Positions 1-13,710 are shown, counted from the stretch's first letter. The stretch is 64,000 nt of DNA from Anopheles merus (GCF_017562075.2 NC_054085.1:35172039-35236038), one strand, 5' to 3'. Notes: generated by a model not told the origin, from the letters alone. Numbers and translations: made by a program.

Positions 1-122
1 GCGCGCGCACACATCTTTTTAGTTGAAAGATGAAGCGAGCAACGAAAAAAGCGAAAAAAAAACTCGTTCACATATAAACCAGCTGGCCAGTGAATAAGAC
101 GAAGCTACATTTTAACGCTACA

Positions 123-143
123 ACACACACACACACACACACA
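123..143 (+). repeat. (AC)n microsatellite
   Basis: Twenty-one bases of perfect AC repeat, reading UG in a minus-strand transcript. Confidence 0.98.
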
Positions 144-1631
144 TCATGCACAGCTCCACCCATTTGGGGTGGGACGGATGGGTTGATTTGTGTTTTCATT
201 CATGGATTTATGATTCGTCATGTTTGACACGTGCCTCCGTTAGACCGCACTCTCCTCCGCCGCCCTTCTGCTTCCTGCGTCGTGTCAACTTCCATCATCA
301 TCGGTATGCGATGCCGACGGTTTTGTTTGTTGAACAAGATGGTTTTGTGGTAAGCAAATAGAAGGGAGAAAAAACACACACACATTTATCCATGCAGCAA
401 CAGCACAGCTACCACCAACGTGTTTCACCGCCGTTGGAAAACTAACACGGCACACGGGAGTCAGCCGGAGGCCTTTTTTTTTCGCTCCCAGTGTGCCACC
501 CACCTGGACCTGCCGTTCGACAGCAGGGCAATAAACTGCGTTCACGGGGGACAAAAAACTGGGCAAAGAAAATTCCGAAAGAAAATGGTGGGTCCAACCG
601 CAAACAGAACGTGCTAGAAGCAACTGAACTGTGTATTTAGATCTATTTAGGAGTTATTCGTAAAAAAAACCCTGAACAATTTAAATACTACAAAATGAAC
701 AAGGGAAATGCGATTGGAATGTTCGAAGCTTTAATTATGTTTTGGGGTTCCACCGCAAAAAAAAATGAAATTCTAATCCTTAAGATTATTCAAAAATGAA
801 GAGTTTACATTTTCCACCACAAAAAAGGTGTTAGATTATTAGATTAACCTTTCTTCGGGGCAATTTATTCGAATGATATTTCCTTCCAAGCTAAAAGGAA
901 CATAAAACCCCAAACAAAAGCATTTCAATCATGATGCTGCGAACCCGTCAAACAAAGAAAACTCACTCCATTCTGGAAAGAACAAAGAAAGGAGTCCGGT
1001 TGATCTATATCCCGGTACACACACATATACATTTCAAAGGAATCGATTGCAACCTTAACATAAAACATCCAACAGTGGGTGCCATAAAATTTAAACAATA
1101 AAATTGCCATGAATTCGTACATCTCCATGGAGGTGTTTTGTGGCCAAGCACAGCTAGCAGAGAAAGGGATACGCTTTTCCTTTACTGAAGTTTATGGGCG
1201 TTTGGCGAAACCCTTTGCCACTCCATCTTATATTAACTTGCTGGTGGTTAGTGTGTGTTTGTGTGTGGTGAACGGTACGGTTGAATTTATGTTTCTCCTG
1301 TTTTTTGGTGCAACACACAGCGCGCATGGGGAACATTTCTTTGCTGAACGATTTTGTTAAGCGCTGCAAACCCATTTCCATGTTCCATGGATGAGATGAA
1401 AAACCCCACCCCACAAGCAGCAGGAGAGCCATTTTTGCATTAGTGCAAGTGAAAAATAATGCGCCTGTCGTTGCACCCGTCACAGAGAGACACCCAAACA
1501 CATCGTTGTTGTCAGCATAATTTGAAACGCTTTGCACCGACGGCAGAGCCGACGAACGACCCAAAAGAGCTTAAAGGCGACAATCGTTCCTCTTTTATCC
1601 AGCAGAGAAAAACGTCATCATTACACCTCTA

Positions 1632-1643
1632 CCCCCCCCCCCC
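1632..1643 (+). repeat. C12 homopolymer
   Basis: Run of twelve C followed by the C-rich string GCCGTCC. Length is prone to sequencing error. Confidence 0.95.
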
Positions 1644-2268
1644 GCCGTCCATCGTCAAAGGTGCATCAGCCCTCTTCTCCACCACTCTCGCCATTAAGCC
1701 TTTTCCTGTGCTCGGGGAGGGAAATTTTGCCTTTTGTACCTGTTACGCTGAAACGTGACGGTGGGCGGCACAGTACTGCACAATGATATCAGCAATTCAT
1801 TGTGTCAAGCAAATGTTTAAAATGTTCACCCTCCCAGGAAAGGTGGCAGGGTGAATGGGGAAGTTACGTGCAAAGGGGAAAAGGTTGGAGGAATTTCCAT
1901 GGGACAGGACCGAATGACGCAGGTGAACAAAAAATGACAACGCATTCAAATGCGCTGTGCGCTGCCTGAAACCTTACAACGTTCCCAACCGTTGGAGCTC
2001 TGGGTCGAAGAGAGAGAAACCACGGGCGGCGCTCTCTGTCTGTCAAGTGTCGCGAATAATGGACAGGGAGGGGAAAAAACTAGAGCTTATGCAATAATGA
2101 GTTAACAATGAAGACGAAAGCACGTGAAACGATTTTACGCATTACAATAAAAAAGGAAGCTGAAGAACGCGCGCGAGGGTTCTTTAAAATTCATGTTTGC
2201 CATCCTGACCTGCACCACACATTAAGCGTAGCAAGTACGCGATGCTTCACGATTGCGTTTTTCTACAA

Positions 2269-2287
2269 ACACACACACACACACACA
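2269..2287 (+). repeat. (AC)n microsatellite
   Basis: Nineteen bases of perfect AC repeat, followed by a pyrimidine-rich TCCCCTCTCTCTCTGC stretch. Confidence 0.98.
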
Positions 2288-3556
2288 TCGTCCCCTCTCT
2301 CTCTGCTGTTGACAGTTTCACCCACAATGTCGCATGTCAAAAACTGGGCTGCAGTAGCGCCAGCGCGCCCAACTGTCACCGTCACCAGCGACTCCAAAGT
2401 AGCAGAATGAATGCCGGAAAATCCACAACCTTCTGCTGACGATGCACAAAACGCGCGACCATGCGGCGTTTTGCGACAGAAACCTTGCCTCGCCTGCGCA
2501 GTGTCGTACGACTGTGCAAACAAAATGGGAATAGACCGCCGCCATGCGAAGGACAAACGCCTTTGCCGAAGGGCTGCATTCATAATTCGGGATGTTTACT
2601 TATGCAAAGCGAGGCGTGGTGCAATATTCATGCCATTGCAATGCACCGCCCCGCACGAACATAACCCACTCGCGGATTATCCAACTGCACCACACACACA
2701 CCTCGAGTTTGCGTTGCCTACAAACCGGTCGACGACATTCGAAACGAAAGCCAAGCAATTTCAACAATGCAATGGGAATGTGTTACCGGTACGTTCCACA
2801 CTACAGAGTGCGTATGTGTGTGGGGAAATTCGATCACAAAATGGACCGAATATCTTAACCCCTCCCTTTACTCGCACTTTGGCGTGAGATGGACAACCGT
2901 GTTCTCTCTCGAAGTGCACTTCACAATTGTCCACTTCCTTGATTGATCCCAAAGCAGCGGCAGTCATAATCGACAGCAAAAGTGCAAGTGGCGCTTTCGA
3001 TGGCGAATGAATCAAGCCAATTAAATTTGGGTTCGACCGTCTGACCGACCTGACGAGTCGACAGTCACACACACCTGTGTACCAGCCCGTCCTCAACCAC
3101 TGTCGCACATGTCGGATATGAATGACGTTTGCGTGACAGACGTACCAACAATTCCAACCGAGAGTTGCCGCTGATAGGGCTCCGCTGCTGGCTGCAGATT
3201 ATTATGCGCATTAGGCAAACGAGTTGTAGCGTCCGGAGGGCTGCCGAGAGTCCAGAGCAATCTTAACGCCCGGGGGAAGAAATTTTCTCTGAACGTGCAC
3301 TATCCGTGCTGGAATTTGCAGCGTCACCTCGGGATCCCGGCGGGAGGGTGGTGGAACGCGCTGAATGACAGCAGCTCGAGCGGACACATTCGGCACCCCG
3401 GATAAGTGCATCATCATTAGCTTGGAATGGATTTGGAAAAGCCGCATGATTGGAACGGTGACAATGCACACGTTAAGCAATTGTATTTCCCACACAAAAA
3501 AGAGTTCCAATGAGTTTCAAAGCGCCACAAAGCACTTAGACGGTGGTATGGAACTT

Positions 3557-3574
3557 TGGTCCTTCGAACCGGAT
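3557..3574 (+). repeat. 18-bp repeated motif, copy 1
   Basis: TGGTCCTTCGAACCGGAT occurs here and, identically, at 5192-5209. An 18-base exact repeat of complex sequence is not expected by chance in 64 kb. From memory, and not verified, similar TTTGGTCCTTCGAnCCGGAT strings occur just inside the 5' LTR of BEL/Pao retrotransposons. Around this copy I see no LTR or gag coding sequence, so it would be a fragment. Confidence 0.5.
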
Positions 3575-3840
3575 TGTCTGTTGCGTGGTGTGTTTCGCTA
3601 TCTTTTATGCATGCAATCTAAATCAATTTGTTGCTCACCCATCAGGTTGTAGAAATTTGTGCTTCTAGAAAGCAGTAGAGCTAGACAATTTTCTGCACCA
3701 CTTGCTGCTGGAAAGCAAAAAGATACAATGAAATGATTGCTTTTTTCCACCAGGACCTCTCGAACGCTTTTCCACCTTCTCTAAAGAATACCTTCTACTG
3801 CTCTTGCTGAAAGCAATAAACGAATCTGACGCAGTAGTAA

Positions 3841-4086
3841 AAGCAACAAATTACAGACATTGCGACAGGACACTGGCAACACGAACACAGAAAGAAGCAT
3901 CACAATCCGGCTCGGGGACGAATCAAGGATACCATTGTTGATATAAAACATTCCATCAGGGATGTCCTTTGCGAGATATTACAACATGATACAGCAGCAG
4001 GAGCAATTGCAGATATAGATGGAGCTTCCATACAACACTGTACACACACACAGAGGAACCGAGGAATGACCCCCTTCGGTCGGTAA
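3841..4086 (+). other. Stop-bounded open frame of 81 codons
   Basis: The frame lacks an ATG near its start. It reads RGRIKDTIVDIKHSIRDVL and then CEILQHDTAAGAIADIDGAS before TAA at 4084. It lies between the two 18-bp repeats of this region, so it could be a coding relic of an old element. No domain is recognised and chance is likely. Confidence 0.12.
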
Positions 4087-5191
4087 ATCTTCACAGAGTG
4101 TACAATAATTTCTTCATTTTCAAAACTAATCCCATGGTGATAATAATTTTCTCAACAAGATCAAAAACACATTCAAACACAGGCACTATAGCGCTGCAAC
4201 CGTGTTTGGTAACCTTTAACACTGTCCTGGACACGCTCTGGTATAGTCGATTCGGCATCGGCTGACGCATTCCTACGGTTCAACAAGAACGCTCCTCCTC
4301 CATCTATGCTGCTGCTACTACTGTGCGCTACTGTTACTGCTTATCTTGAGTGAAAATTTATTGCACCATTCGCTATCCCACGCTGTCATTCCAGGATGAA
4401 ATACCTTCGTGCTACTGACTCTCCAAAGCCACGCGTCTACGCGGAATTCCACTCCACTACCTGCCGAGAGCCCTCGTGACTGCTGGTGGCGCTAGTATCT
4501 GGTCGGTTAGAGAGACACAACCAGTCGACGCAGTTTGGAAAATGAAGAAAAATTACCCACCACATCCTTACCGGAGTGTGCTGGTGGACGACAAACACAA
4601 CGTCCCACACCATTGCAATCTATGACCATTAACCTGCGCGGAAAGCAACTGACCTTTGTAGGTGGCGACCAGTCTGCGAGCTGAAGAGTCATGTTCGCCA
4701 AACCAAATAGTGCACCGAGGCGGAAAATCAAACAGGTTTCTTTGCTCAAGCCTTATTTCCCGTGCATGAGATTGCATCATTTGCACTCAATTGCAGGCTT
4801 CAACGTCAACCTCGACGATGTCGCGAATGTCGGTCCAGAGTATGCCTCGTGGAAAGCGAAATTATAAAAATATGCAAATTTCATCCTGTTCATCTGGAAA
4901 GAAAATCGGCAACCCAGAGAGACCGCCTTTCTGTTACGTTCAACTACTTCCACTCGACTCGGTAGAGGTTCATTATTCAGCAAGAACACAGAGGCGACTC
5001 GGTTCTTGAAACGTCCGAAGAGGGCGATAACGCTCAACTTTTCACCACCTGAGAGCGCCACCTGTTGTGGAGGACAGGTAAATTGTGCCAAAGAGGAAGT
5101 ACACTCCTGCACAGAGTGTGCATTTTATAGATTGTATCTTTGTAGGTGTGCAACACTACTTTGGTGCAACTTTACTCGCGTAGACAAATTC

Positions 5192-5209
5192 TGGTCCTTC
5201 GAACCGGAT
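5192..5209 (+). repeat. 18-bp repeated motif, copy 2
   Basis: Identical to the copy at 3557-3574. Here TGGTGCA (5162-5168) lies 23 bases upstream. It is the complement of a tRNA 3' end TGCACCA and so could be the remnant of a primer binding site. A TATA-poor, GT-rich stretch that might be an LTR end lies before it. This makes a decayed BEL/Pao-like LTR-leader junction plausible but unproven; no polyprotein remains. Confidence 0.45.
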
Positions 5210-5363
5210 CGTGAAACATTTCAACGAATGTGATGGTATCGTTTCACCCAAAAACAACGAAATAATTTCGAATTAAGCAGACAATCAATCACTTTGAAGA
5301 CAATTTAACCTTTAGCCCACATTTCGTCTTGCGATCGAATTCGCTTTTCTCTGCTTTACTCAC

Positions 5364-5550
5364 ATGTCCGTGAAATACAAGCAATGAAATCGTCATGCTT
5401 TCCTACCAGAACCGTGACACGAATATCATGTCTTCCTTTTCCCATGTCTACGCGTATGTGCATGTGGCTTACTGCAGCCGCACGCTTTGGTGCGGAAAAG
5501 ACGACAGCGATGCCCTGCCAACCGTGAACGACTGCACCGTCTTGCACACT
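5364..5550 (-). other. Open frame ending at a GTGAGT donor, unidentified
   Basis: The minus frame reads VHGWQGIAVVFSAPKRAAAV and then HIRVDMGKGRHDIRVTVLVG, ending at CGGACAT before GTGAGTAAAG. Many codons are G-first (GTC GTC, GCG GCT GCA GTA, GTC, GTT, GTA GGA), as in real coding DNA. There is no convincing acceptor or ATG. I recognise no family. Possible exon, old coding relic or chance. Confidence 0.15.
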
Positions 5551-7754
5551 TAAACGTTCCTCACGGCAGAAGCAACAGCAGCATCACCGTCAGGCACTAC
5601 TATAGCGAAAGTAAATTTATTCATTAAAACACTCCCATTTCGCAAAACCCATCCACAACCACAACCAGAGAGCTTGCTTTTGTCGTCAACGTTCCCGACA
5701 TTGTGTCGTTTGCAGGTATATGGCGTACATTGGGAAGTGTCCCTCTCTGCTCCATTCGACGAGAAGCACTTGTTTGCAGCCTTAGCAAAACGCTGCTGCT
5801 CTCTTACTTGACCCTGTGTGTGTGTCCTACTCCCTCCACTTCTGCTGAATTGATAAGCCACTTTCTGAACCTTGCGGACGGTGCTGCTGCAGCAGTCTCT
5901 GCAGCTGCACTTCGCCTTCGCTCCGTCTGCTCGGATGCATCTTTCAAGCGCACAACGTGGAATGATTAATTATTATTTATGTGTGTGAGGGGGTTGTTTT
6001 TTCCCTCTCTATGCTATGCGTTGTTGTGGTTCGGCATTTCCTCTACCGAGACGCCGTGGTGAATGCGTTGGTTTAGTGCCGTTCTGCGATGAACGGGTTC
6101 CGTGCACCGGGTAGATGGCAGCACCTAGAACCTAGCGATCGTTTGCCGGCTGCCGTTTGGCTCCCGGATCAGATCGGTAAATGTGACACATTGCAACGAA
6201 TCCACAAGCAAAAGCAACCGGTGGTTTCGCCCAGCGCAAAGTGTCCCATCGGCTTCATTAGTATTCGACTTCGATTAAGATTAATGTACGTGAGCTGGTA
6301 CAGCAATGCGGCGTTTGGGTTAGAATGTTGTGATCTCGTTGGCAGGTTTGTGCAGAGAATGGAAACGGTGTTTAATCCATAGCTGCGATGCCGTTTAGCG
6401 ACTAAAAGCTAAGACTTGTTTGAGCTGAAATAGAGCTGCAATTCTAAAACGCTTTTACAAAAAGGTAGGAAAACAGAAACAAAAAATCAAACACTAAACG
6501 ATACGCACTACAACGGTAATCGCAGTGAGAGTTTGCAGAGGATGAAAGATATTTATTTTGCTCCAAACATTCGTTATGAAAGGCCAGGAACTAGAGCACT
6601 CCTACCCAGCGACAGTAATAAATTGGCAATAAATTATATGCATTCGAGAGTAACTCATAGCCGAGCAGCCGAGTGCCACGGGGAAACGCATGAAATAGCG
6701 CAACTGCCGTTATGAGTTAATTTAAATTTATGTTTCTTTTAATAGGATCTAATAAGTTACAAAGCTCGACAGTGCATAAGGATTTGTGCGAATGTTCTGA
6801 ATTCAATTTCACTGAGGAGAAACGCGATGCTAAGAAACGTTGGTGCTGTGACTAGGATTTAAATTGAAATGTAAAATGATTAAAGCGAAGCAAGCAAAGC
6901 TAGAGATATACATTAAACATACAATTTATAATGCAACTAACATAATTGTAAAGAATTAAAAGAAAATGACCAATTAATTTCTCAACCCATGCATCCCAGG
7001 AGCTAAACAAGAACTCAATGGCCTAATTCATGAGGCAATACTTTGCAGATAACAAAAAAATCTTACCGCTTCAGCACAACTTTGCAATCGCTTCTGTGCT
7101 CTTTCCAGAAGCATTTGATTAGCTCGCGGTAAAATGCATGCAATTAAGCCGTCAGAGACCCTTGGCTCCAAAGTCGAGGAGCAAAGCAAAGGAATAACAC
7201 GGTACAGGTACACAAAACAAGAAAAACTCGATGATCGATTATGGAAATCTTCGTGCAGGGGGGAAGGGGAAAAGAGATGGAAAACCATTTAATCGCATCG
7301 ACCGGTAGGTAAGATATTACGGCAACTTTCACTTCGAAAGCAAAACAAAGCCGTCACCCTCGTGCAAAAGGGTCGGATCGATCGATATCGACGATGCTGG
7401 ATGGATGAGTAATTGACTAATTACCGATAATCACGGTACATTGCACCGCTGGAGCAGTTATTTAAAATGCAAAATTGAAGCTTTTAACAACAGCCATTCA
7501 TCATGCGATCGGCGCTGCGGGAGCGATATTGCAAACCAGAACCGTTGGTACAATTGCCTCCTCGCGGTACTCGGTAAGCGAACACTGACCACCGCGTGTC
7601 CATGGATTCGAACAATCGCACAATCTGCTGCCCGACCATTAAGATTGTCAATTTGTACGCGGCGCAAATAAAACGCCAGCTAGCAGGATTAGCAATCACT
7701 CCCGGGAAACCGAAATAAAAACCCCGAGGTCCGTGAGTTACCAGGCCAACATAC

Positions 7755-7766
7755 AGAGAGAGAGAG
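7755..7766 (+). repeat. (AG)6 tract
   Basis: Twelve bases of AG. GAGAG cores are binding sites for GAGA factor (Trl) in flies; use here is unknown. Confidence 0.9.
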
Positions 7767-7959
7767 TACGAATAAACCAGGGCCTAGCAGATGGACGCAG
7801 TTGACAGCATGTCATCAAATTTCAAATCCACACTTCACGGAGTTTGATGACTGCTGGCGAATAAAAACCATGACAATATCCAATCATCGTTAAAATCTTA
7901 CAACGAAACAAAGAATCATCACCGACGGGAAACCCGAAGCTCTTACACAATTCGTTGCG

Positions 7960-7980
7960 TTTTTTTTTTTGTTGTTGTTG
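7960..7980 (+). repeat. T11 followed by (GTT)n
   Basis: Eleven T then three GTT units. Despite the T tract, a plus-strand GTAAGTTG downstream at about 7,999 has no AG between tract and donor, so no exon is formed. Confidence 0.9.
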
Positions 7981-8600
7981 TGTGACGATATCTTCCACCG
8001 GGGTCGTCACATTGCGATTCCTGGTAAGTTGCAAAAGTTTTTCAATTGATTTCATTTGGTCCTGATACACCACCACACACCGCCGGAAGCATTATGCTAC
8101 GGTTTATCGTCACTACAAATAAGAGACTAAGATACCTCAACCAGCCAAGAGCCGCCATCTTGCGGAGAAGGTACAAGACAACTATTCCAAGAAGGACATA
8201 AAACAACCTAAGCGAACTTTGCACTTCGGAAACGGGACCTGCTTCATCTTGCTCTGACCGGTCAAGAGATTAACTTCCGGTTTTTCTGTATCGTACCAAT
8301 AAGCATCGCCAGGTCAACCATCAGTGGGTCACCAGTGACCGGAAGAGCAGGTTATGAGTAAAGTTTTACGTCCAAGAAAGAAGAGCAAAAATCGTATCCA
8401 CATAATTTGAACCGAAACTTTTTGCCCTAGACGTTTACAAGCAAGCTTTAGCAAAGAAAGACACATACATACAAGAAACAAAAGCAAACAAAAACGCCCT
8501 AGATGATACACGGTTGGGGCGGATCGAGCTCCATTCCAAGACTCGCCCGTCCAGCAAAGCAATGGAGCAGAATGGAATCGGGCAGGACATGTGTCCAGAG

Positions 8601-8620
8601 ACACACACACACACACACAC
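8601..8620 (+). repeat. (AC)10 microsatellite
   Basis: Twenty bases of perfect AC repeat. Confidence 0.98.
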
Positions 8621-8876
8621 TAAAAGGGACAGTGGAGCGCTGGGCAGCAGATTTAATGTGACTGCAAAGTTCAAGCAGAGCGTGAAACGATACTCCAGCA
8701 ACAATGTTGCCTGTATTTAAGGGAAGGCGTTGTAACTAACCACAAAGCACCCATCTACAGATGGTCACATTAACGCTATGGCTACAGCAAAGCATCCCCG
8801 GTATACTGTAGCACAATTTTCAACACAATCCATCATTGTCGCCCACCGTGTGTCTCCTTCTGATCCGATTATCTTC

Positions 8877-8897
8877 GGACTACACTTTTTGTAGTCC
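8877..8897. repeat. 8-bp inverted repeat with 5-base loop
   Basis: GGACTACA and TGTAGTCC are exact complements around CTTTT. A small perfect hairpin; the T-rich loop lies in the plus strand. No downstream gene end is seen, so a terminator role is not supported. Confidence 0.8.
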
Positions 8898-11004
8898 ACT
8901 TCTTCTCGGTACAGATCATTCAATTATCGATGCACACGATGGCTTGCGCATCGTCGATGCACAAACCACCACACCATGACCGGCTCCAATTCCTGTTTCG
9001 AACGGAGGGTCCTACAATTATCCCATTATCTGCAACCCACAGAGCGACATGTTAAATTACGCACCATGGAGCGCGGACGCTCATGACACTGTTGATGAAG
9101 CTCAACCAGACAGTGGCAGAATAGTTGCTCTCCCTCCAGCAGTCGTCCGGAAGACTGCTAGACAACGACTGTCTCAAAGTGGTATTGGCTTTCTCCGACC
9201 TTCCTTTTTCGCCGGATGTTCCCGATTATCGATAGATGTCGTGCCATCATCATCTCCAGTAGCTCAACCGGGTTGGATAGTGCCGAGACTACCACGAAAA
9301 GGGAATTCTGCAAAATTACATCCCACGCTAAGTTAAAGGTGGTTTACACCATTTACTGAATGGATTGAATCACACAATTTGGCATTCTTCTTTGTTTTGG
9401 AACGCTAGGATATAACGAAACTCCGAGCTTACTTCGTAATTGTGCCGGAAAATACCAATTAAAGTGTATCAGCAGTGTGGCAATGCACTATTTCTTATCT
9501 CGAGAGCTCACACTCAACGATGCTACTATTTCCAGGATTTTCCACTATAGTCTGCCGACTTAACCTCAATTTCGGAACAAAGATGAGATGCTGTATCAAT
9601 CGAAAGCATTTCTCTCGGTTAGGGATTCTTGTTATGGACGCCCGCTTACTCCCCATAGTTGCCCGTTTTGATGACTTTCGTTAAGACCCTCTGACCCAGA
9701 CTCGTTGACTCCATGAGCACCAGCTCACAACCAACACAACCGGCAGCAAATCCTACGCAATCAAGCAATCGTCAAACATCCTCGCATCCCCGCACAGCTA
9801 AAACAACATATTTATTGCACTTTGATCTTGTGATCACACCGATAGAGAGAGCATCGTGTTTACGGAAAATGGTTTCCGTTACAAATAGCCTACTATCTCT
9901 GTGGGTCGCTCCACATGCTGGCACTGTTCCAGTTTTCCAACCCGGTGGGAATTTCACGCGAAACACCTCCACTATTCGACACAGACGCACAAAAACGGTT
10001 GGAGAGCGCTTATCATCGCCCACGCATCGGTTACCGACGGCACAAAGGATTTTATGTTTACGATAAACCACACCTCGAATTCTTCCGTTCATCCCCCTTT
10101 GGGTTTGGATTTCACTTCACGTGGGCAATAATTTCGCGAATCCTTTCATTTTTCTCTGTCTACTCTGTTGTTCTGAAGCGCTGAATCGCGCGCGAGTGAT
10201 AAAAATCACAAGCAGGAAGCCGGGCCTTGTCGCTCGAAGGGGCAGAGACTCCCATAAAATCCCATAGGTACTAACCAGCACCAGCACACGCACACGCACA
10301 CTCAAAGTCAAAGCCTACCACCACCAGCAAAGTGAACCACGGACACAGAGTAGCAACAAAGCGACAAAAAAGCAACTGACCCACGAGGGAAAAAAAGACC
10401 AATTCCCAACAAGGGAAGCGAAAAAGTCATAAAAAATATTGTCCCCACATTTCCGCCTTCCTGCAGCACAATTGCCACGGGGGCAGCAGGAGGATACGGC
10501 TTTGGGGTTAATATTTTATCACAACACATACAGTGACACCGACCTGTGGGCCCAGGTTACGAGAGGACGACGAGGAGCGTTGTACGCACGGATAAAGTCG
10601 TCCACAGGATATCATCACATGCCCGCGTCGTTTCCTTTCATCTTCCAGTTCGTTACCTTTCTGCGACGCATTCAACGCATTGGCTGTTGCGCGGCGCTTT
10701 ATGTTATATCCCTTCTGTTGGGCTTTACAGTGAAGTTTCCGGAAGTCTTTGTGAGGTGGATTGCAAAACGTACATGCCTCCCAAAAAAGGGGGCGAAAAG
10801 CATATAAAAATCACCAACAATCACACACCGACAGCAAGAAGGGCACGGTGTTATCACGCAGGTGAAGCACGTCTCCCGGGTAATTAAGAGGCGCACCCCA
10901 TTTGGTGTCGAAATGAAACGGTTCGGTCACATACATAAGCGTGCGCGTGTCCATTACACCGTTCGCCGAAGCTTTGCTGGACACTTTGCCCGAGATAATC
11001 GAGC

Positions 11005-11018
11005 AAAAAAAAAAAAAA
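11005..11018 (+). repeat. A14 homopolymer
   Basis: Run of fourteen A. It is not preceded by a recognisable retroposon body. Confidence 0.95.
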
Positions 11019-13710
11019 CAGTACGGGAGCCTTAATCAATTTCGATCCACAGTGCCCATGCGGGGTTATGGATTAGCGATACCACCGAGCTTGCACAGAT
11101 CATTCCCATCCCTAACTCCCCCTTCGCCGGCCTTAACGAAAGCCTCGGAATCACGTACACGAGAGGATCGGTGGGTCGTTCCAACCCGGGCTGTTTCCGG
11201 GTTGTTGGGCAGATAGATAACCGCGATATAGCCGCAGCGCATACGTAATGACAGCATCCGGGGAGCCTGACCATGATAGCCCGCTTTTTCTCTGCTCCAT
11301 TCGATTGGAATTGAATCGGAATGAAGATAAGGATACTCATCAACGGGAGGGTTTAGTCAACGCCGGGTGAGCTCCCATTCCAATCGTGTAAGTGGTATTC
11401 GTGTGTTTGTTATTCGTTTCCATTTCGCAGGAGTTCGATTGGCTATATTTCATTTTCCCAAAGTAAAAAACTCAATCAGACTTTGCAAACGATGAGCAAT
11501 GGCAACGCTCATTGAAAGCGAATTCTTGGATAGATGTAGTCATAGGACCTAAATTCCTTGAAAAAGTCACCAAATGATCGCTTATTCCATGAATTCCACG
11601 AACTCTTTACACATCCGTACCACTGCAATAGAAATCCTTTCCGTGCCGTACGGTGTGAATGCCTCATCAATAATGAGATACCACGAATGTGTTATTACCA
11701 GAAATCCTAGGGCATTCTAGATGCTCATCATCATCACAAGCCAAAACTGATTTACGCCGTTTCCTCAGAATCTTTGATTGAACCACGTGGATTATGGGAA
11801 CATCGACATTCGTTGTTGTTTGGGCAGCGTCGCCACATTACAGCTGTGCATTCCACCGCAGGACACATGTTCCCTGTAATCTTCTCAGTGAGGGATTACA
11901 GGATTAAATCAAGCAGCGCGAAAACATCTTCACGTTCTCCTCGCTCAGCCCCGTGGCTATGAACGGCTAGGCAGTACGCAAGAAGTTGATGTTAGCGTGC
12001 AATTAATTATTAACCAACACTAATCAATCTTGAAACGACGGGCAAGCAGGGCTTCAGCAGGATGTAGTAATACTCACTTCAAATAAACTATTCAGGAAGA
12101 AGCGAACAAAAAAAAGCTCCTGCATCTCTCTGTGTATGCTTATCACCCACGTCAGAAGTATCGTTTCCCACGGCAGGACGGCGTGTGTCATAACTCATGT
12201 CGAACATTATGATGCATTCTAGAGAAAAAAAAAGTTCACATCGCTAGTGTCCCCATCATCATTGCAACCGGGAAATAATGGATCACTTAGAAGCAAATAA
12301 GAACGGGTTTCTCCTCTCCACTGAGTATCGCTCAAAACGTCGAACTTCGGTGAGCTGGTGAAACTCCTAGACACACTCACACACACATCACAAGTAGTTC
12401 ATTTTTCCCACCTGATACAATGCAAACTCCAATTGGAACGTAGAGTGCAGTGCAGACAGAGATCACACACGTGCGATACCATGTTTCCCATGTTTCTTGA
12501 ACGACTGATCAGATCTCTCCCGGTCGCGAGGGGTACGCAAGGCACGACGACGACATGATTGTGAAACGGGAAAAGATTGATGTACTCTCTCTGTGCTCTA
12601 CGTGCACTAACCACCATATGCGACGAATGTGTATAGACCACCCACCACCCGGTCGTAATACAATCGAACATCATTCATTGGGGACGAGATACACGTGGCC
12701 GCAGCACACAGTATCAGTAGCGCACTAACCAGACGGGAAGACTCACGAGATAACTAATGATAACAACGGTCACATCTAGTCCTAGTCTCCATGGATGCGC
12801 CCCATCCACAAACCGATTGAAGGTTCCCATCGGAGATTTTCTCGCATTGTCAACCGTGTGCAAGTGCAACGAGCCAAATGGCGCAGTAATGGGCGGGCGT
12901 GATTCGGTTCGATATGCACCATTTTGTGTGTGCGTGTGTTTGTGCCAGAGGGGTGGTGGCCCATAATGGACGCGAATGAACGTCTCTAACTGCTCGTGAA
13001 TGCCATCCCACTGGGTGGTGATGGTGGTGACTGTTGAAATGCCCCAGTCGTGCAGCAACTTCGTCAAACCATTTGTCATCCCCTTGCGCGGACCGCGCGC
13101 TTGGCCCTTTGGCGCAAGCATCAATTATCGTACGTCCGCAAAATGGATTCGCCTCCTCACCCTTTTCTTGGAGAGATGCTCCATTTGGGAAAAACATGTC
13201 CCGCGCGAAGAAACGGCAAAGTGTTTAAGGGACTCATCAAAAACCGGGATGGCAGTATAATACATTGGAGTAAATTTAAATCGACATCACATACCACACC
13301 TAGAATAATTTGATCATATACTGTGGGAGGTACTGGGTGAGGTAGTAGCATCCCTTCTCCTCTTCCCCTGCCTTCGATTGGTTGAGTGGACCCACCAGAA
13401 CATGCCGCAATTAATTACGGCGAGCTGCATATCCACAACGGCATGAATGTTGTGCGCTTCTCTGGTCACCAGAATTGCGACCGCCGCCGCGCTCGCTTTC
13501 TTCTCCCTCGTCGGCGGGAGGGCTCATCAATCTCGAAAAACACTCCACCCGTGCATCATCATAATCATCGTCGTCATCGGACGATCGGACGAACGGACAT
13601 ACGTTTCATTTCTTTGGCAACGGTCGGACTTTGGTGGTAGAATATTAATGAGCAACCGCCACCGGGCCCTGCTCGGGAGCACAAAAAGGCAACCAGACAA
13701 GAAGGTGACA

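Larger units (their letters stand above)
1..3200. other. Non-coding stretch, no gene seen
   Basis: Apart from AC and C runs I see no coding signal. The open frames on both strands are short and low in complexity. The region 640-1000 is AT-rich. If the sm intron extends this far, all of this is intronic. Confidence 0.6.

Noticed and set aside
7028..7290. Minus frame ending LERAQKRLQSCAEA at GCG|GTAAGA
   Set aside because: The donor is good, but there is no AG acceptor after the pyrimidine tract that would give an exon in that frame.
7604..7613. GTTCGAATCC on the minus strand, a B-box-like sequence
   Set aside because: No A box at tRNA spacing and no pairing T arm.
13338..13348. TGAGGTAGTAG, identical to the first 11 bases of let-7
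   Set aside because: The rest of let-7 does not follow and no complementary arm for a hairpin is nearby.
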